The position numbers and the translations under genes are program-made. Of a DNA stretch of 64,000 nucleotides, positions 51,393-59,746 are shown piece after piece. The notes beneath the pieces are model-generated. The model was not told the origin of the DNA and ran no database searches. It saw only the letters and a program-made list of their open reading frames with translations. The stretch spans positions 496,001 to 560,000 of the forward strand of contig CAVZKG010000001.1 in assembly GCA_963775805.1 (NCBI GenBank). The letters are read 5' to 3'. Position 1 is the stretch's first letter. Each line of letters begins with the position of its first letter. Origin of the DNA: JAFAMB01 sp963775805 (lineage in GTDB: Bacteria > Verrucomicrobiota > Verrucomicrobiia > Chthoniobacterales > JAFAMB01).

Positions 51393-52181
51393 TTACATTT
51401 GAAAGCGTTCGCCGAGATAGAGTTGACGACTGATCGGGTCGTTTATCAAAAACTCCCGACTCCCCTGGCTCTCAACTCTACCGTCATAAATCAAATACGC
51501 TCGATCAACGATCTCCAACGTTTCACGAACGTTGTGATCCGTTATCAAAATTGCCAGACCCGATTTTCTGAGATTGATGATATGCTGCTGGATCTCCGAA
51601 ACGGCAATCGGGTCGACGCCGCTGAATGGCTCGTCGAGCATGATCATCTTCGGGTTTGTGATGAGTGATCTCGCAATCGTTAGCCGGCGTTTTTCACCGC
51701 CGCTCAACGTTAACGCCTGATTTTTGGCGAGATTCTCGATCCCGAATTGTCTCAGCAACTCATCAGATCTGCGGTGCCGCTCTTTGCGGGAGATCCGGAG
51801 TGTCTCAAGAATAGCCAGCATGTTCTCTTCGACGGTCAGCTTTCGGAAGATGGATTCTTCCTGGGGAAGGTAACCCATTCCCATTCGCGCTCTCCGGTGC
51901 ATCGCAAACCCAGTCACGTCACGATCCTGAAAGATAACTCGGCCGCCGTTGGGTCGAACTAGCCCTACTATAAGGTAAAAGGTGGTGGTTTTTCCAGCAC
52001 CATTTGGTCCCAATAATCCGACGATCTCCCCTTCGTTGACATGGATGTCAATCCCGTTGACCACCGAACGGCCTCCGTAAATCTTGACCAGCTTGTCCGT
52101 CTGCAGAATCCGCCGTTCGACCGGCCGTTTCGTTTCCAGGAGAGGAGATTCAATTTCTAATCTAGTGGGTGCCGTTGGCAT
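51393..52181 (-). CDS. lptB: Lipopolysaccharide export ABC ATPase LptB
   Basis: Powers extraction of LPS from the inner membrane with LptF/G/C. 262 residues. Walker A LLGPNGAGKTTTFYLIVGL, Q-loop YLPQEESIFRKLTVEENM, signature LSGGEKRRLTIARSL, Walker B MIMLDEPFSGVDPIAV, His in ITDHNVRETLEIVDRAYL. The first 25 residues are an extra N-terminal stretch. It overlaps the OstA-type gene by 20 bp. The membrane subunits LptF/G are not in the window. Confidence 0.93.
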   Translation of the reverse strand: MPTAPTRLEIESPLLETKRPVERRILQTDKLVKIYGGRSVVNGIDIHVNEGEIVGLLGPNGAGKTTTFYLIVGLVRPNGGRVIFQDRDVTGFAMHRRARMGMGYLPQEESIFRKLTVEENMLAILETLRISRKERHRRSDELLRQFGIENLAKNQALTLSGGEKRRLTIARSLITNPKMIMLDEPFSGVDPIAVSEIQQHIINLRKSGLAILITDHNVRETLEIVDRAYLIYDGRVESQGSREFLINDPISRQLYLGERFQM

Positions 52182-52944
52182 TCGAATTACCTGTCGTACT
52201 TTTGTCCTCGATTAATGTTCTCGTACTTCCATACGTCTGCATTTTTCCGTCGCGAAAGAGAATCATTTTCGTCGCGGGCGAGGTTGCAATATGCGTATTC
52301 CCTCCCTGAGTTACCGTTGGCCAGCCGGTCAATGTGACTGAGCCATCCTTCGCCTCGTAGAGCGCCTTATCCCCTTTGCCAATAGAGGTCGTCGGCTGTT
52401 GGCTTTGCGCGGGCGACCCGCTGGGTGTTGCCCCAGGCCGTACGCTCGCCGTCGACTGACCCGGAGTGGCTCCCGGCGTTGCACCGCTTGCCGGCTGCGT
52501 CGTCGGGTCGGGCGCCTTCGGTTGATTGATGTGCACAATCACTACGTGTCCCTCAGCTAACGCCTCTCTGAGCCCTCCGCCCTCTTCATCCCGGTTCAGG
52601 TGAACAGTCAGGCGGTCTGCCGTCATTGTAAACTGCGGATCAACGACTTTGACATCCCCGACAAATACACCACTTCGGGTTTTGGTATCGAATTGCGCTT
52701 CCTGCGTCGCGGTGATCTCGGTGGGACCCTGTGCAGAATTTTTGCCCCCTCCGCCAAAGAGGTCATTCGATCCTCCCTTCCCGTTGGCCGGGCTCGCTGC
52801 TGGTTTAGCAGCTGTCGGTGACGGTTTGGCGGTGGCCGAATGGCCGGCGGCCTTATGTGGTTTACCCCCAGTCGCCTGCTGGGCTACGCCAGGCAGTGTA
52901 CCAAATATCAGAATGGTGCCGAACAAGATAACGATTCTTTTCAC
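52162..52944 (-). CDS. lptA: LptA/OstA-like periplasmic LPS-transport protein
   Basis: 260 residues. Signal peptide MKRIVILFGTILIFGTLPGVA, then a Lys/Pro/Ala/Gly-rich stretch to residue 70. OstA-like strands are EITATQEAQFDTKTRSGVFVGDVKVVDPQFTMTADRLTVHLNRD and, after an inserted Pro/Ser/Gly/Thr-rich linker (about 150-190), SIGKGDKALYEAKDGSVTLTGWPTVTQGG, NTHIATSPATKMILFRDGKMQTYG. Start is GTG with a GTGA overlap to lptC. LptA forms the periplasmic bridge for LPS. Identity beyond the OstA fold rests on gene order with lptB and kdsA. Confidence 0.75.
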   Translation of the reverse strand: MKRIVILFGTILIFGTLPGVAQQATGGKPHKAAGHSATAKPSPTAAKPAASPANGKGGSNDLFGGGGKNSAQGPTEITATQEAQFDTKTRSGVFVGDVKVVDPQFTMTADRLTVHLNRDEEGGGLREALAEGHVVIVHINQPKAPDPTTQPASGATPGATPGQSTASVRPGATPSGSPAQSQQPTTSIGKGDKALYEAKDGSVTLTGWPTVTQGGNTHIATSPATKMILFRDGKMQTYGSTRTLIEDKSTTGNSNANGTH

Positions 52945-53447
52945 TGACGTTGTTGTACTTGTTGACCGTCGGAGGCGGGTTTTGTTTGAAGTTCGTTGCG
53001 ATTATAAATGACGAGGTCGATATGCCCGTACACCACGCCCTGGCGCGTTTTTGAGTTGAATACCCCCGAATCCGCGGTCAGTACGAAATCCTCGCGAGTG
53101 ATTTTCACAGGGTCTTTCGTCTTGATGACTTCCGTATCGAGATTCATTTCCGAATCTTGCAAATAGATCTTCGCATCGGGTTTTTCCGTCTGCTGGTTGT
53201 AGGTTTGAATGACCGCGGTGTGCATTTCGACGTTCTGTTCATCCGAGCGCCGCGCCGTTTCCACGTCAAATAGCATATCCATTTTCCCCTGATCGTTCCG
53301 CAGCGGCAGACGAAGCCCTTTTACATCGTGGCCGATCGGCACGGGCAGCTCGATTGCATGGCTCTTGCCGGTATCGTCGTCGGCAAGTGCCCCAATCGAA
53401 CCACCAAGCAAATAGATCGCGATGATCGCTTTAACGACTGATCTCAT
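52941..53447 (-). CDS. lptC: LptC-like LPS export protein
   Basis: 168 residues from ATG 53447, overlapping the end of kdsA by 17 bp. An N-terminal hydrophobic segment (VVKAIIAIYLLGGSIGALA) is a signal or anchor. The remaining part is beta-rich with the OstA/LptC pattern SEMNLDTEVIKTKDPVKITREDFVLTADSGVFNSKTRQGVVYGHIDLVIYN. It is followed by the LptA-like gene with a 4-bp overlap. A classical LptC has a longer membrane anchor, so a secreted relative is possible. Confidence 0.7.
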   Translation of the reverse strand: MRSVVKAIIAIYLLGGSIGALADDDTGKSHAIELPVPIGHDVKGLRLPLRNDQGKMDMLFDVETARRSDEQNVEMHTAVIQTYNQQTEKPDAKIYLQDSEMNLDTEVIKTKDPVKITREDFVLTADSGVFNSKTRQGVVYGHIDLVIYNRNELQTKPASDGQQVQQRQ

Positions 53448-54243
53448 GGATTTTGTTGAGCTTCTCCAGTAATCCGGGAAGATCTCGCAACGGAATCTGG
53501 TTCGGTCCATCTGAAAGCGCCTGGCTGGGCTCGTAGTGGGTCTCAATGAATATTCCGTCGCATCCTGCGGCGGCCGCCGCTTTCGCAAGCACGGGCGCCA
53601 GCACGCCATCCCCCCCGCTACGGTCCCCCGCACCGCTCGGTCGTTGCACCGAATGTGTGGCGTCAAAAATCACCGGATAACCAAGTTCCCGAATCCAATA
53701 CAGAGACCGCATATCTGCCACAAGATTGTTATAGCCAAAACTAACGCCCCTTTCGGTAAAGACGTATTTCGAGCATCCAAAGGTTTCGAGTTTATCCGCA
53801 ATATTTCGGACATCCCAAGGGGCAAGAAATTGCCCTTTCTTGACGTTGACCGCGCGCCCGGTCTCCGCTGCTGCGCGGATCAGATCGGTTTGGCGGCTGA
53901 GAAATGCAGGAATCTGTAGCAGATCAATGTGCTGCCCAGCCGCAGTCGCTTCATCCGGCGAATGAACATCTGTCGTGACGGGGACCGCCAGTTCATCCCC
54001 AATCTTGCGAAGAAGGCGGCACCCGCGTTCCAATCCAAATCCTCGAAACGACTTGACCGAGGTCCGGTTCGCCTTGTCGTACGAAGCTTTGAAGATCCAG
54101 AGGACGCCGAGATCGTCGCAGATTTTTTTTAAATCGGCTGCGATGGAGAGAACGAATTTCTCTGACTCGATTACACATGGACCAAGGATGTAGACAGGTT
54201 GCCCTTGCCCTATCTTTACGCCCCGTATCTCGAAACTTTTCAC
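53431..54243 (-). CDS. kdsA: 3-deoxy-8-phosphooctulonate synthase (Kdo8P synthase)
   Basis: Condenses phosphoenolpyruvate and arabinose 5-phosphate to Kdo 8-phosphate for the LPS inner core. 270 residues from GTG 54243. TIM-barrel marks: YILGPCVIESEKF, FKASYDKANRTSVKSFRGFGLERG, TTDVHSPDEATAAG, LQIPAFLSRQTDLIRAAAETG, VNVKKGQFLAPWDV and VIFDATHSVQRP. The clear Asn/Lys loop and Asp-Ala-Thr-His belong to the family. It is convincing evidence for an LPS outer membrane. Confidence 0.95.
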   Translation of the reverse strand: MKSFEIRGVKIGQGQPVYILGPCVIESEKFVLSIAADLKKICDDLGVLWIFKASYDKANRTSVKSFRGFGLERGCRLLRKIGDELAVPVTTDVHSPDEATAAGQHIDLLQIPAFLSRQTDLIRAAAETGRAVNVKKGQFLAPWDVRNIADKLETFGCSKYVFTERGVSFGYNNLVADMRSLYWIRELGYPVIFDATHSVQRPSGAGDRSGGDGVLAPVLAKAAAAAGCDGIFIETHYEPSQALSDGPNQIPLRDLPGLLEKLNKIHEISR

Positions 54244-54278
54244 TGTGCACCGCTTGGCATGGAAGCCAACGATTCGAC

Positions 54279-54716
54279 TCAGGACCCGTAGCTCTTGACG
54301 AACTTTTTCTTTCCTTCGGGATCCGATTGCTCTGTCGCCGACGGTTCGGCGGGCTTCTGGGCCTCAATCTTTGGCTCAGGTTCAGATGGTGCCGAAGCGA
54401 TTTCACTCGAAACGTCCGAGTTCCCACCCTGTTCGGACCGAACGGCCTCGACGAATGCCATCTGCAAGTTCGAGATGGCTCCTGCCAAAATCTTCGATTC
54501 GTCGCTGTTCAGATTGCCGCTTGTCTTTTCCTGGATCATCACCAGTTGATCAATCAACAACTGCGCCATATCCAGGTTGACTTCGGCTTTCCCCGTTTGT
54601 GGGTGCGGGATCTGGCCCAGCATGAACGCGGCGTTCTGCGCCTGAATCATCACAAACTCAATAAACCGCTGCGTCATTTCGCCGGAGGAAACCGTCGTGT
54701 TCTGGTATTCAGCCAT
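54279..54716 (-). CDS. DUF1844 domain-containing protein
   Basis: 145 residues from ATG 54716 (MAEYQNTTV). DUF1844 helices are visible: MTQRFIEFVMIQAQNAAFMLGQIPHPQTGKAEVNLDMAQLLIDQLVMIQEKTSGNL then DESKILAGAISNLQMAFVEAV. A disordered Pro/Glu/Ser tail follows (SEPEPKIEAQKPAEPSATEQ) and ends in a Lys-rich VKSYGS. No function is known. The gene lies between the M16 peptidase gene and kdsA in the same transcript. Confidence 0.82.
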   Translation of the reverse strand: MAEYQNTTVSSGEMTQRFIEFVMIQAQNAAFMLGQIPHPQTGKAEVNLDMAQLLIDQLVMIQEKTSGNLNSDESKILAGAISNLQMAFVEAVRSEQGGNSDVSSEIASAPSEPEPKIEAQKPAEPSATEQSDPEGKKKFVKSYGS

Positions 54717-54735
54717 ATCGAAAATTATGTTTTGG

Positions 54736-57255
54736 TTAAGGCCTAACAATGACCGTAATCGCCGGTTTATCCATCAAATATTTCCGGGCAGCCTCGTTCA
54801 CTGACTCAATAGTCAGTCGCTCTATCTCTTTCCGTCTGCGGTGGATATAATCGTAACCCAAACCGTAGAGTTCATTCAGCGCCACGCTGTGAGCGTACGC
54901 GTCCATATTCTGAAGCTGGAACGCCAATTGCGATAACGAACGGGTTTTCGCTCGCTCGAATTCACCGGGGTTTAGCCCCTCTTTGCACAATGTGTCGAGT
55001 TCTTGCTTCAGGATCTGCGCAACCTCGCTCACTTTCTCGGGTGCCGTCGCCGCGTGAACACTGAACACGCCGGGTGCAACCCCCATGAATAACGAGCTGC
55101 CTACGGAGTAAGCCAAACCCAGTTCTTCGCGGATCCTTACAAAAAAACGCGAGCTCGAATCACCCGCCGCTTCGTCCAACAGTTCAAGACCGAGCCGATC
55201 GGGGCTATCAATCGTGCAGCCGAGAAATCCGACATACACAACGCCCTGATGCCTGCCTTCATCGGAAACAACCGTTCGACTCTCTATCCCGTTCACCTTC
55301 GGAACATTGAAAGTGGGGCCGTTATTTACCCCCGGCAACGCCTCTGCCCGGCTCTCAATCAAATCAAGGATTCGCTCCGGGTCAAAGTCGCCGCAAATCC
55401 CGAAAACAACGTCCGGTCGCTTAAAACGCGCTTTATGGGTGCCGATGATGGCATCCTGCGCAAATGAAGACACGGTTTCCTCGGAGCCGAGCAGATTCAG
55501 TCCATAGGGGTGGTCACCGTAAACCTCCGCACGCAACAGGTTCCTCGCGAGAATAGATGGTTGCGCTTTCTCCGCGCGAATTGCGGCGATCTGACTTTCT
55601 TGTTCCCGTACCGTGGGTTCGTTGGGGAATGTCGGATGCACAGCAACATCCATGACGACGTCAAAAATTTCGGCAAAGTCATCGGCCAACGCACTGGCGG
55701 CTAACCGCATTGAGTTAAACCCAGACTCAACCGCAAACACAGCGCCGGCACTCTCGATCTGTTCCGCAATTTGCTCCGCGGACCGGCGCTCGGTTCCCTT
55801 GGGCATTGCCTGTGAAAGCAGCCGGTGAATACCACTCGTGGTGCGATTCTCGTAGAGCGAGCCGCCACGAAATGCGACGGACGCGTAGATCATCGGTAAA
55901 CGCCGGTCGGGTACCAGTACAACGCGTGTTCCATCAGGAAGCCGGCGAATCTGCGGCTCCTCACTGTTTTTCTTGGAGGTTGATACCCTCTTAGCCTCCG
56001 TTCCCGGGCGTAGAACCGCCACAGTCAGATTTGAATCGATCAGATACCGCGAAATTACCCGATCGACATCTTCCGAAGTGACAGCTTGTAAACGCTCCAG
56101 GTAGTGGCGACTGAATTCAAGGTTTCTCGCATACAGCCAATTCAGCCCGAGATCGGATGCCAAACCTTTGACCGTCTGATACTGTTCGATGGCATTGACG
56201 GTTATCATCCTCTTTGCCTTCGAAACCTCCGCATCCGGAATACGGTTTTCTCCCCCATTGAGGACACAATCCGCAATCCGTGCCGGTACGACATCCGCCA
56301 CCTCCTTTGCACATTGTCCGGATACGGTCATCAAACCTGGAAATCCGGGCGTGTAAGCGTACGCGCCGATGCCGTACACAAGGCCCTCCTTTTCGCGGAG
56401 TTCGCGAAAGAGCCGTGAGCTTGCACCGCCTCCAAGCACGACGGATGCGGCATCCAGTGCGGCAATATCATTGTGCGAAACTCCGGGCACATGCCACCCA
56501 AGATTGAAATAGGCGAGATCCGCCTCAAAATTCTGCGATGTTTCACGGCGGCCCATCTGCGGCGGTTCCTCCGGCAATATCACCGGCTCGAGCGGCCCTC
56601 GTCTTGCAAACCCCAGCAACTCCTCAGCATCAGCCAGGACCTGCTCCGTCTCAACGTCGCCGGCCACGACGAGGAACATGTTGTTCGGAAGATAACGGCG
56701 CCGATAATAGTTCAGAACATCCGTTTGCGCCAATTGATCGAATACGCTTCGAATTCCGATCACAGGATACCGGCAGGGGTGCACCTGGTACGCGCTACTG
56801 AACATCCGGTAACTCAGTACCCGATCGGGATCGTCCAACCCCATTTCAAACTCCCGTCGGATGACGTCCATTTCCCTGCCGAGCTGTTCCTCATCCACGA
56901 GTGAGCGAAAAAGCATATCGCCCAAAATATCGATCGATTGCCGAACCCGGGCAGCCGGGCAGTCCACCCAGAACACCGTGCGGTCAAACGATGTGTAGGC
57001 ATTCACGTACCCGCCCATTCCATGGATTTCGTTGCTGATCTGTTTGGAAGTGCGCCGCTCCGTCCCGTTAAAAAGAACATGCTCCAGGAGGTGTGTCAGA
57101 CCGGCCCCAAGCCATTCACCTTCATGGATACTGCCGGTTTGACACCATGCTTGAACGCTCGCCACCGGAGCCGAATGCTGTTCTGCAACGATGACTGTCA
57201 GCCCATTCGAAAGCTCGAAGAGCGAAGGATGAACCTCCGGGATCCCCATTAACAT
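54736..57255 (-). CDS. M16-family zinc peptidase, two fused halves
   Basis: 839 residues, two M16 halves fused in tandem. The N-terminal half is active, with the inverted zinc motif HLLEH at 55-59 (GAGLTHLLEHVLFNGTERRTS) and a distal Glu in VIRREFEMGLDD. The second half, from about residue 430, keeps the layout but has HRLLSQ in place of the motif and should be inactive. No signal peptide is seen. Such pairs form a closed chamber that digests peptides. It lies 11 bp after the Minf_1886 gene. Confidence 0.93.
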   Translation of the reverse strand: MLMGIPEVHPSLFELSNGLTVIVAEQHSAPVASVQAWCQTGSIHEGEWLGAGLTHLLEHVLFNGTERRTSKQISNEIHGMGGYVNAYTSFDRTVFWVDCPAARVRQSIDILGDMLFRSLVDEEQLGREMDVIRREFEMGLDDPDRVLSYRMFSSAYQVHPCRYPVIGIRSVFDQLAQTDVLNYYRRRYLPNNMFLVVAGDVETEQVLADAEELLGFARRGPLEPVILPEEPPQMGRRETSQNFEADLAYFNLGWHVPGVSHNDIAALDAASVVLGGGASSRLFRELREKEGLVYGIGAYAYTPGFPGLMTVSGQCAKEVADVVPARIADCVLNGGENRIPDAEVSKAKRMITVNAIEQYQTVKGLASDLGLNWLYARNLEFSRHYLERLQAVTSEDVDRVISRYLIDSNLTVAVLRPGTEAKRVSTSKKNSEEPQIRRLPDGTRVVLVPDRRLPMIYASVAFRGGSLYENRTTSGIHRLLSQAMPKGTERRSAEQIAEQIESAGAVFAVESGFNSMRLAASALADDFAEIFDVVMDVAVHPTFPNEPTVREQESQIAAIRAEKAQPSILARNLLRAEVYGDHPYGLNLLGSEETVSSFAQDAIIGTHKARFKRPDVVFGICGDFDPERILDLIESRAEALPGVNNGPTFNVPKVNGIESRTVVSDEGRHQGVVYVGFLGCTIDSPDRLGLELLDEAAGDSSSRFFVRIREELGLAYSVGSSLFMGVAPGVFSVHAATAPEKVSEVAQILKQELDTLCKEGLNPGEFERAKTRSLSQLAFQLQNMDAYAHSVALNELYGLGYDYIHRRRKEIERLTIESVNEAARKYLMDKPAITVIVRP

Positions 57256-57266
57256 TCTTTCGAAAA

Positions 57267-57668
57267 TCAGGAGTTTGCCGGATTTGAACTGCGCGGTTCA
57301 AACGGCGCAACAAATGCCACGTGAAAATCGAGCGCGCGATCGAAGTCTTCGACCGAGTCAGAATCGGTCTTTCCGAATACGCCGGCCCCGATCAGATTGA
57401 AAACCATTTGTCCAACGTCACTCGAGCTTAGTACACCCCAATATTCGAATACTGTCATAACCATTGGACCGAACTCTTTGAGAGCCAGCTGCCGGAAGCC
57501 TTCCAGTAACTCGCTCGCATTCACGTGCGAACCCGGTTCGGCCTTTCCACGCTTGCGCTGTTTGATTGTGAATTCAAGAGCGTCCTTGAGGAAGATGTAC
57601 GCTTCTTTGCTGTAACGTGGATCCTTTTCGATGATCTGATCGACGACTTCGTTAAAAGATCTCTGCAT
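57267..57668 (-). CDS. Minf_1886 family protein
   Basis: 133 residues from ATG 57668. The pattern is VVDQIIEKDPRYSKEAYIFLKDALEFTIKQRKR, HVNASELLEGFRQLALKEFGPMVMTVFEYWGVLSSSDVGQMVFNLIGAGVFGKTDSDSVEDF, the family found in Verrucomicrobiota and Planctomycetota. No function is known; it has no membrane segment and no catalytic motif. Only 4 bp separate it from the small membrane protein upstream, and 11 bp from the M16 gene downstream. Confidence 0.88.
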   Translation of the reverse strand: MQRSFNEVVDQIIEKDPRYSKEAYIFLKDALEFTIKQRKRGKAEPGSHVNASELLEGFRQLALKEFGPMVMTVFEYWGVLSSSDVGQMVFNLIGAGVFGKTDSDSVEDFDRALDFHVAFVAPFEPRSSNPANS

Positions 57669-57672
57669 GTTA

Positions 57673-57816
57673 TTACTTGGACTCAACCTGCTGTTGCTGC
57701 GCGCCTGTTTCCCGAACGTGTTTGACAACGGCTCCCACAAGCAGCGCGACGCCCAGCGCCACAACCAGTAACTGCTCGCCTCGCGTCAATCTGAACATTT
57801 CAAAACTATATGCCAT
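57673..57816 (-). CDS. Small single-helix membrane protein (47 codons)
   Basis: ATG 57816 opens MAYSFEMFRLTRGEQLL, followed by a hydrophobic helix VVALGVALLVGAVVKHV and a short RETGAQQQQVESK tail. An ATG at 57798 is an alternative start. The layout resembles the N-terminal anchor of ComEA-like or other envelope proteins, but nothing else is seen. It is placed between FmdB and the Minf_1886 gene with gaps of 12 and 4 bp, which supports a real gene in the same transcript. Function unknown. Confidence 0.65.
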   Translation of the reverse strand: MAYSFEMFRLTRGEQLLVVALGVALLVGAVVKHVRETGAQQQQVESK

Positions 57817-57828
57817 CGAATTGCTTTG

Positions 57829-58197
57829 TCACTTCGCCGGTGTTTGACCCGATCCTTCGCCTGTACTAGACGACCCGGTCGATCCCGTGGTTCCCGCGGA
57901 TCCGGCCGATCCGCCTCCCTTTTCGGAATTCCCTTTTGTTCCCTCGCTCGAACTGGAGCCACTTTCCTTTTTTGCGCTCTCCTTGTAATTGGAACTCCGG
58001 TAATCGGTGCTATAAAACCCGGATCCTTTGAATATCAGACCGGCGCCAGTTCCCAATAGCCGCTTCACCTTGCCCTCGCCCCAAGTCTCAAGCCGGCATG
58101 CCTGCTTTGGACAAACCGTGTAAGCGTCGTCCTTCATCGATTGGAAGAATTCGAACGTCTGGTTGCACTTTTCGCATTGGTACTCGTACGTCGGCAT
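57829..58197 (-). CDS. FmdB-type zinc ribbon protein
   Basis: 122 residues. The N-terminal FmdB zinc ribbon is MPTYEYQCEKCNQTFEFFQSM with CxxC, and the second pair lies in VCPKQACRLETWGEG, with a longer spacing than usual. KVKRLLGTGAGLIFKGSGFYSTDYRSS completes the fold. The C-terminal half is a Gly/Ser/Glu-rich disordered tail. It is a putative regulatory or chaperone-like protein. It opens the long minus-strand series to hpf. Confidence 0.88.
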   Translation of the reverse strand: MPTYEYQCEKCNQTFEFFQSMKDDAYTVCPKQACRLETWGEGKVKRLLGTGAGLIFKGSGFYSTDYRSSNYKESAKKESGSSSSEGTKGNSEKGGGSAGSAGTTGSTGSSSTGEGSGQTPAK

Positions 58198-58341
58198 AGG
58201 TGACCCTCACGATATAGCAGAGGCTGGCCTGCGCATCAAACAACGCTTCGAATATCAAATAACCGGTTCCAAACGACGTCGAGCATCTGGAAGCGGAGGG
58301 TAAATTCCCAACCAGCTCCTCGACTCTGCCGGCTCAGCTCT

Positions 58342-58370
58342 CCGATCGAGTAGGAGCACGAGGACGATTT
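58342..58370. repeat. Low-complexity repeat family B, site 2
   Basis: TCCGATCGAGTAG, then CACGAG and GACGATT. Nearly the same unit occurs at 59317-59346 with a few changes. Confidence 0.6.
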
Positions 58371-58400
58371 CCAGTAGGTGGCCTGAAAGCCAATCTGAAA

Positions 58401-58440
58401 TTGAACTCGAAACTTCGAACTTCGAACTTCGAACGGTGAA
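58401..58440. repeat. Low-complexity repeat family A, site 5
   Basis: The clearest copy: TTCGAAC repeats four times in tandem with one AACTCGAA flank. Confidence 0.7.
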
Positions 58441-58499
58441 AAGTTCAGTCCACTTGACGATTTGTCCAAGAGAGCTTATTCGGAGCTGAACTACGGCGT

Positions 58500-59111
58500 A
58501 TGCGTATTCGATGGTTTCCGATTCTTTTGGCGGTCTTTTACATTTCAGGGTGCGGCGATGGGGAAAAGTCGCGGCTGGATAACCCTAGAACAGCCTATCT
58601 TCCTTCCACCGGAGATACAGGCGCAAATCCGGAACAACCAGGATCCGGCTATGACCCGGTTTCCTATTGGGACGGTGATGGTGTCCAGGGCGCTCCTTCG
58701 GTGAAAATCTATCTGAAGGAACAACGAGCTTATTTTTACAAGGCGGACGTCCTTGTCGGTGAATCACAGGTCTCCGCCGGACGTGAAGGTCACAATACTC
58801 CTGCCGGCAACTACAAGATTATCCAGAAAGACAAAGACCACGCGTCGAGTCTTTACGGAGATTACGTTGATGCTACCGGGAACGTCGTTCAGAAGGATGT
58901 TGAGCTCGGCAAAGACCCGAAACCACCAGGTGCAATCTTCAAAGGCGCTCCGATGCCGTTCTTTATGCGAATCGTCGGCGGTGTCGGCATGCACGAGGGC
59001 TATTTGCCTGGCTATCCAGCTTCACACGGCTGTATTCGGATGCCTGGCAAAATGGCCGAGACGTTTTTCAATAACGTCGACCTCGGAACCCCAGTGCAAA
59101 TCGTGGATTAG
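58500..59111 (+). CDS. L,D-transpeptidase lipoprotein (YkuD domain)
   Basis: 203 residues. The signal peptide has a lipobox (FYISGC, Cys18), so it should be anchored to a membrane. The YkuD catalytic domain spans about 65-203: VKIYLKEQRAYFYKADVLVGESQVSAG, HNTPAGNYKI, VGMHEGYLPGYPASHGCIRMPGKMAETFF with the catalytic Cys in SHGCIRM. It cross-links or attaches proteins to peptidoglycan stem peptides. Single gene, divergent from FmdB. Confidence 0.93.
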   Translation: MRIRWFPILLAVFYISGCGDGEKSRLDNPRTAYLPSTGDTGANPEQPGSGYDPVSYWDGDGVQGAPSVKIYLKEQRAYFYKADVLVGESQVSAGREGHNTPAGNYKIIQKDKDHASSLYGDYVDATGNVVQKDVELGKDPKPPGAIFKGAPMPFFMRIVGGVGMHEGYLPGYPASHGCIRMPGKMAETFFNNVDLGTPVQIVD

Positions 59112-59190
59112 GTAAGGGCGTTCGGAGTATTGGAGTAACACTTCCGCTTTTTGGCGTAATCCCAAATCGCACGGACTTCCATTGGCGAAA

Positions 59191-59229
59191 AATCGTACTC
59201 GTGATCGTTCTCGTCCTCGTACTCGATTT
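59191..59229. repeat. Low-complexity repeat family B, site 3
   Basis: Alternating CGTACT, CGTGAT and CGTCCT units in the region between the L,D-transpeptidase and GlsB-type genes. Confidence 0.6.
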
Positions 59230-59316
59230 TCGCGTGTACCAATTCAAAAAGCGCGCCCATGAAGAGCGGACGCGTCGCGCCATGCCTGGACACCGCGCTT
59301 TCCGCGTCAGCGCCTT

Positions 59317-59346
59317 CCGATCGAGTAGAATCACGAGTACGATCGA
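59317..59346. repeat. Low-complexity repeat family B, site 4
   Basis: TCCGATCGAGTAGAATCACG and then AGTACGATC, close to the copy at 58342-58370 (three or four differences). Confidence 0.6.
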
Positions 59347-59400
59347 CGGACTCTATTCGCGACAGGATTAGACCAAGAGCTAACGCATCACTCCAATCCG

Positions 59401-59436
59401 CCGAACCGTGAACGCCGAACCGTGAACGCCGAACGC
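59401..59436. repeat. Low-complexity repeat family A, site 6
   Basis: CCGAACCGTGAACG occurs twice in tandem before the GlsB-type gene stop. It belongs to the same GAAC-rich family as the other sites, with a variant unit. Confidence 0.55.
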
Positions 59437-59470
59437 CCCAATCGAGGACGATTGGGCGACGATTGGGCCA

Positions 59471-59746
59471 CTAACGCCTCCGACGCCGGATCGCGTGATA
59501 AATCAGTAGCAGGATTACTGCTCCGATCAGAGAAGGGATAAATCCAACCGGTCGAATGCTGTTCGGATGTCCAACTGTTAACCCGAAAAATTTCCCAATG
59601 TAGAAGGCAACAAAGGATCCCGCCACGCCAATCAACATCGTTACAAAGCATCCCGCAGGTTCCTCACCGCGAACGATCAGTTTTGCGATCGCACCGACGA
59701 TAAGTCCAATAATGAGCGCACCGACCAAGCCGAATAAGCCGAACAT
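59471..59746 (-). CDS. GlsB/YeaQ/YmgE-family membrane protein
   Basis: 91 residues with three hydrophobic helices. The pattern LVGALIIGLIVGAIAKLIV is followed by GCFVTMLIGVAGSFVAFYIG and a last helix FIPSLIGAVILLLIYHAIRRR, the typical transglycosylase-associated (Pfam04226) stress-response family. The first Gly-rich helix and the short size fit. Likely an envelope stress protein with no defined activity. Single gene. Confidence 0.9.
   Translation of the reverse strand: MFGLFGLVGALIIGLIVGAIAKLIVRGEEPAGCFVTMLIGVAGSFVAFYIGKFFGLTVGHPNSIRPVGFIPSLIGAVILLLIYHAIRRRRR

Larger units (their letters stand above)
58198..58499. other. 302-bp intergenic region with repeats of both families
   Basis: A divergent promoter region between the FmdB and L,D-transpeptidase genes. 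A family B unit (TCCGATCGAGTAG...CACGAG) lies at 58342-58370, and family A units CGAACTTCGAAC repeat at 58401-58440. No gene or known RNA is seen. Confidence 0.6.
59112..59470. other. 359-bp intergenic region with repeat families A and B
   Basis: Family B units lie at 59191-59229 (CGTACTCGTGATCGTTC then CGTCCTCGTACTCG) and 59317-59346, and a family A array (GAACCGTGAACGCC) at 59401-59436. A 61-codon frame on the minus strand (59108-59293) runs through the repeats and has no recognised features, so I do not call it. Confidence 0.55.

Noticed and set aside
59108..59293. 61-codon frame on the minus strand
   Set aside because: It begins with GTG, spans family B repeats and ends inside the L,D-transpeptidase stop. 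There is no ribosome binding site. It may be a by-product of the repeat.
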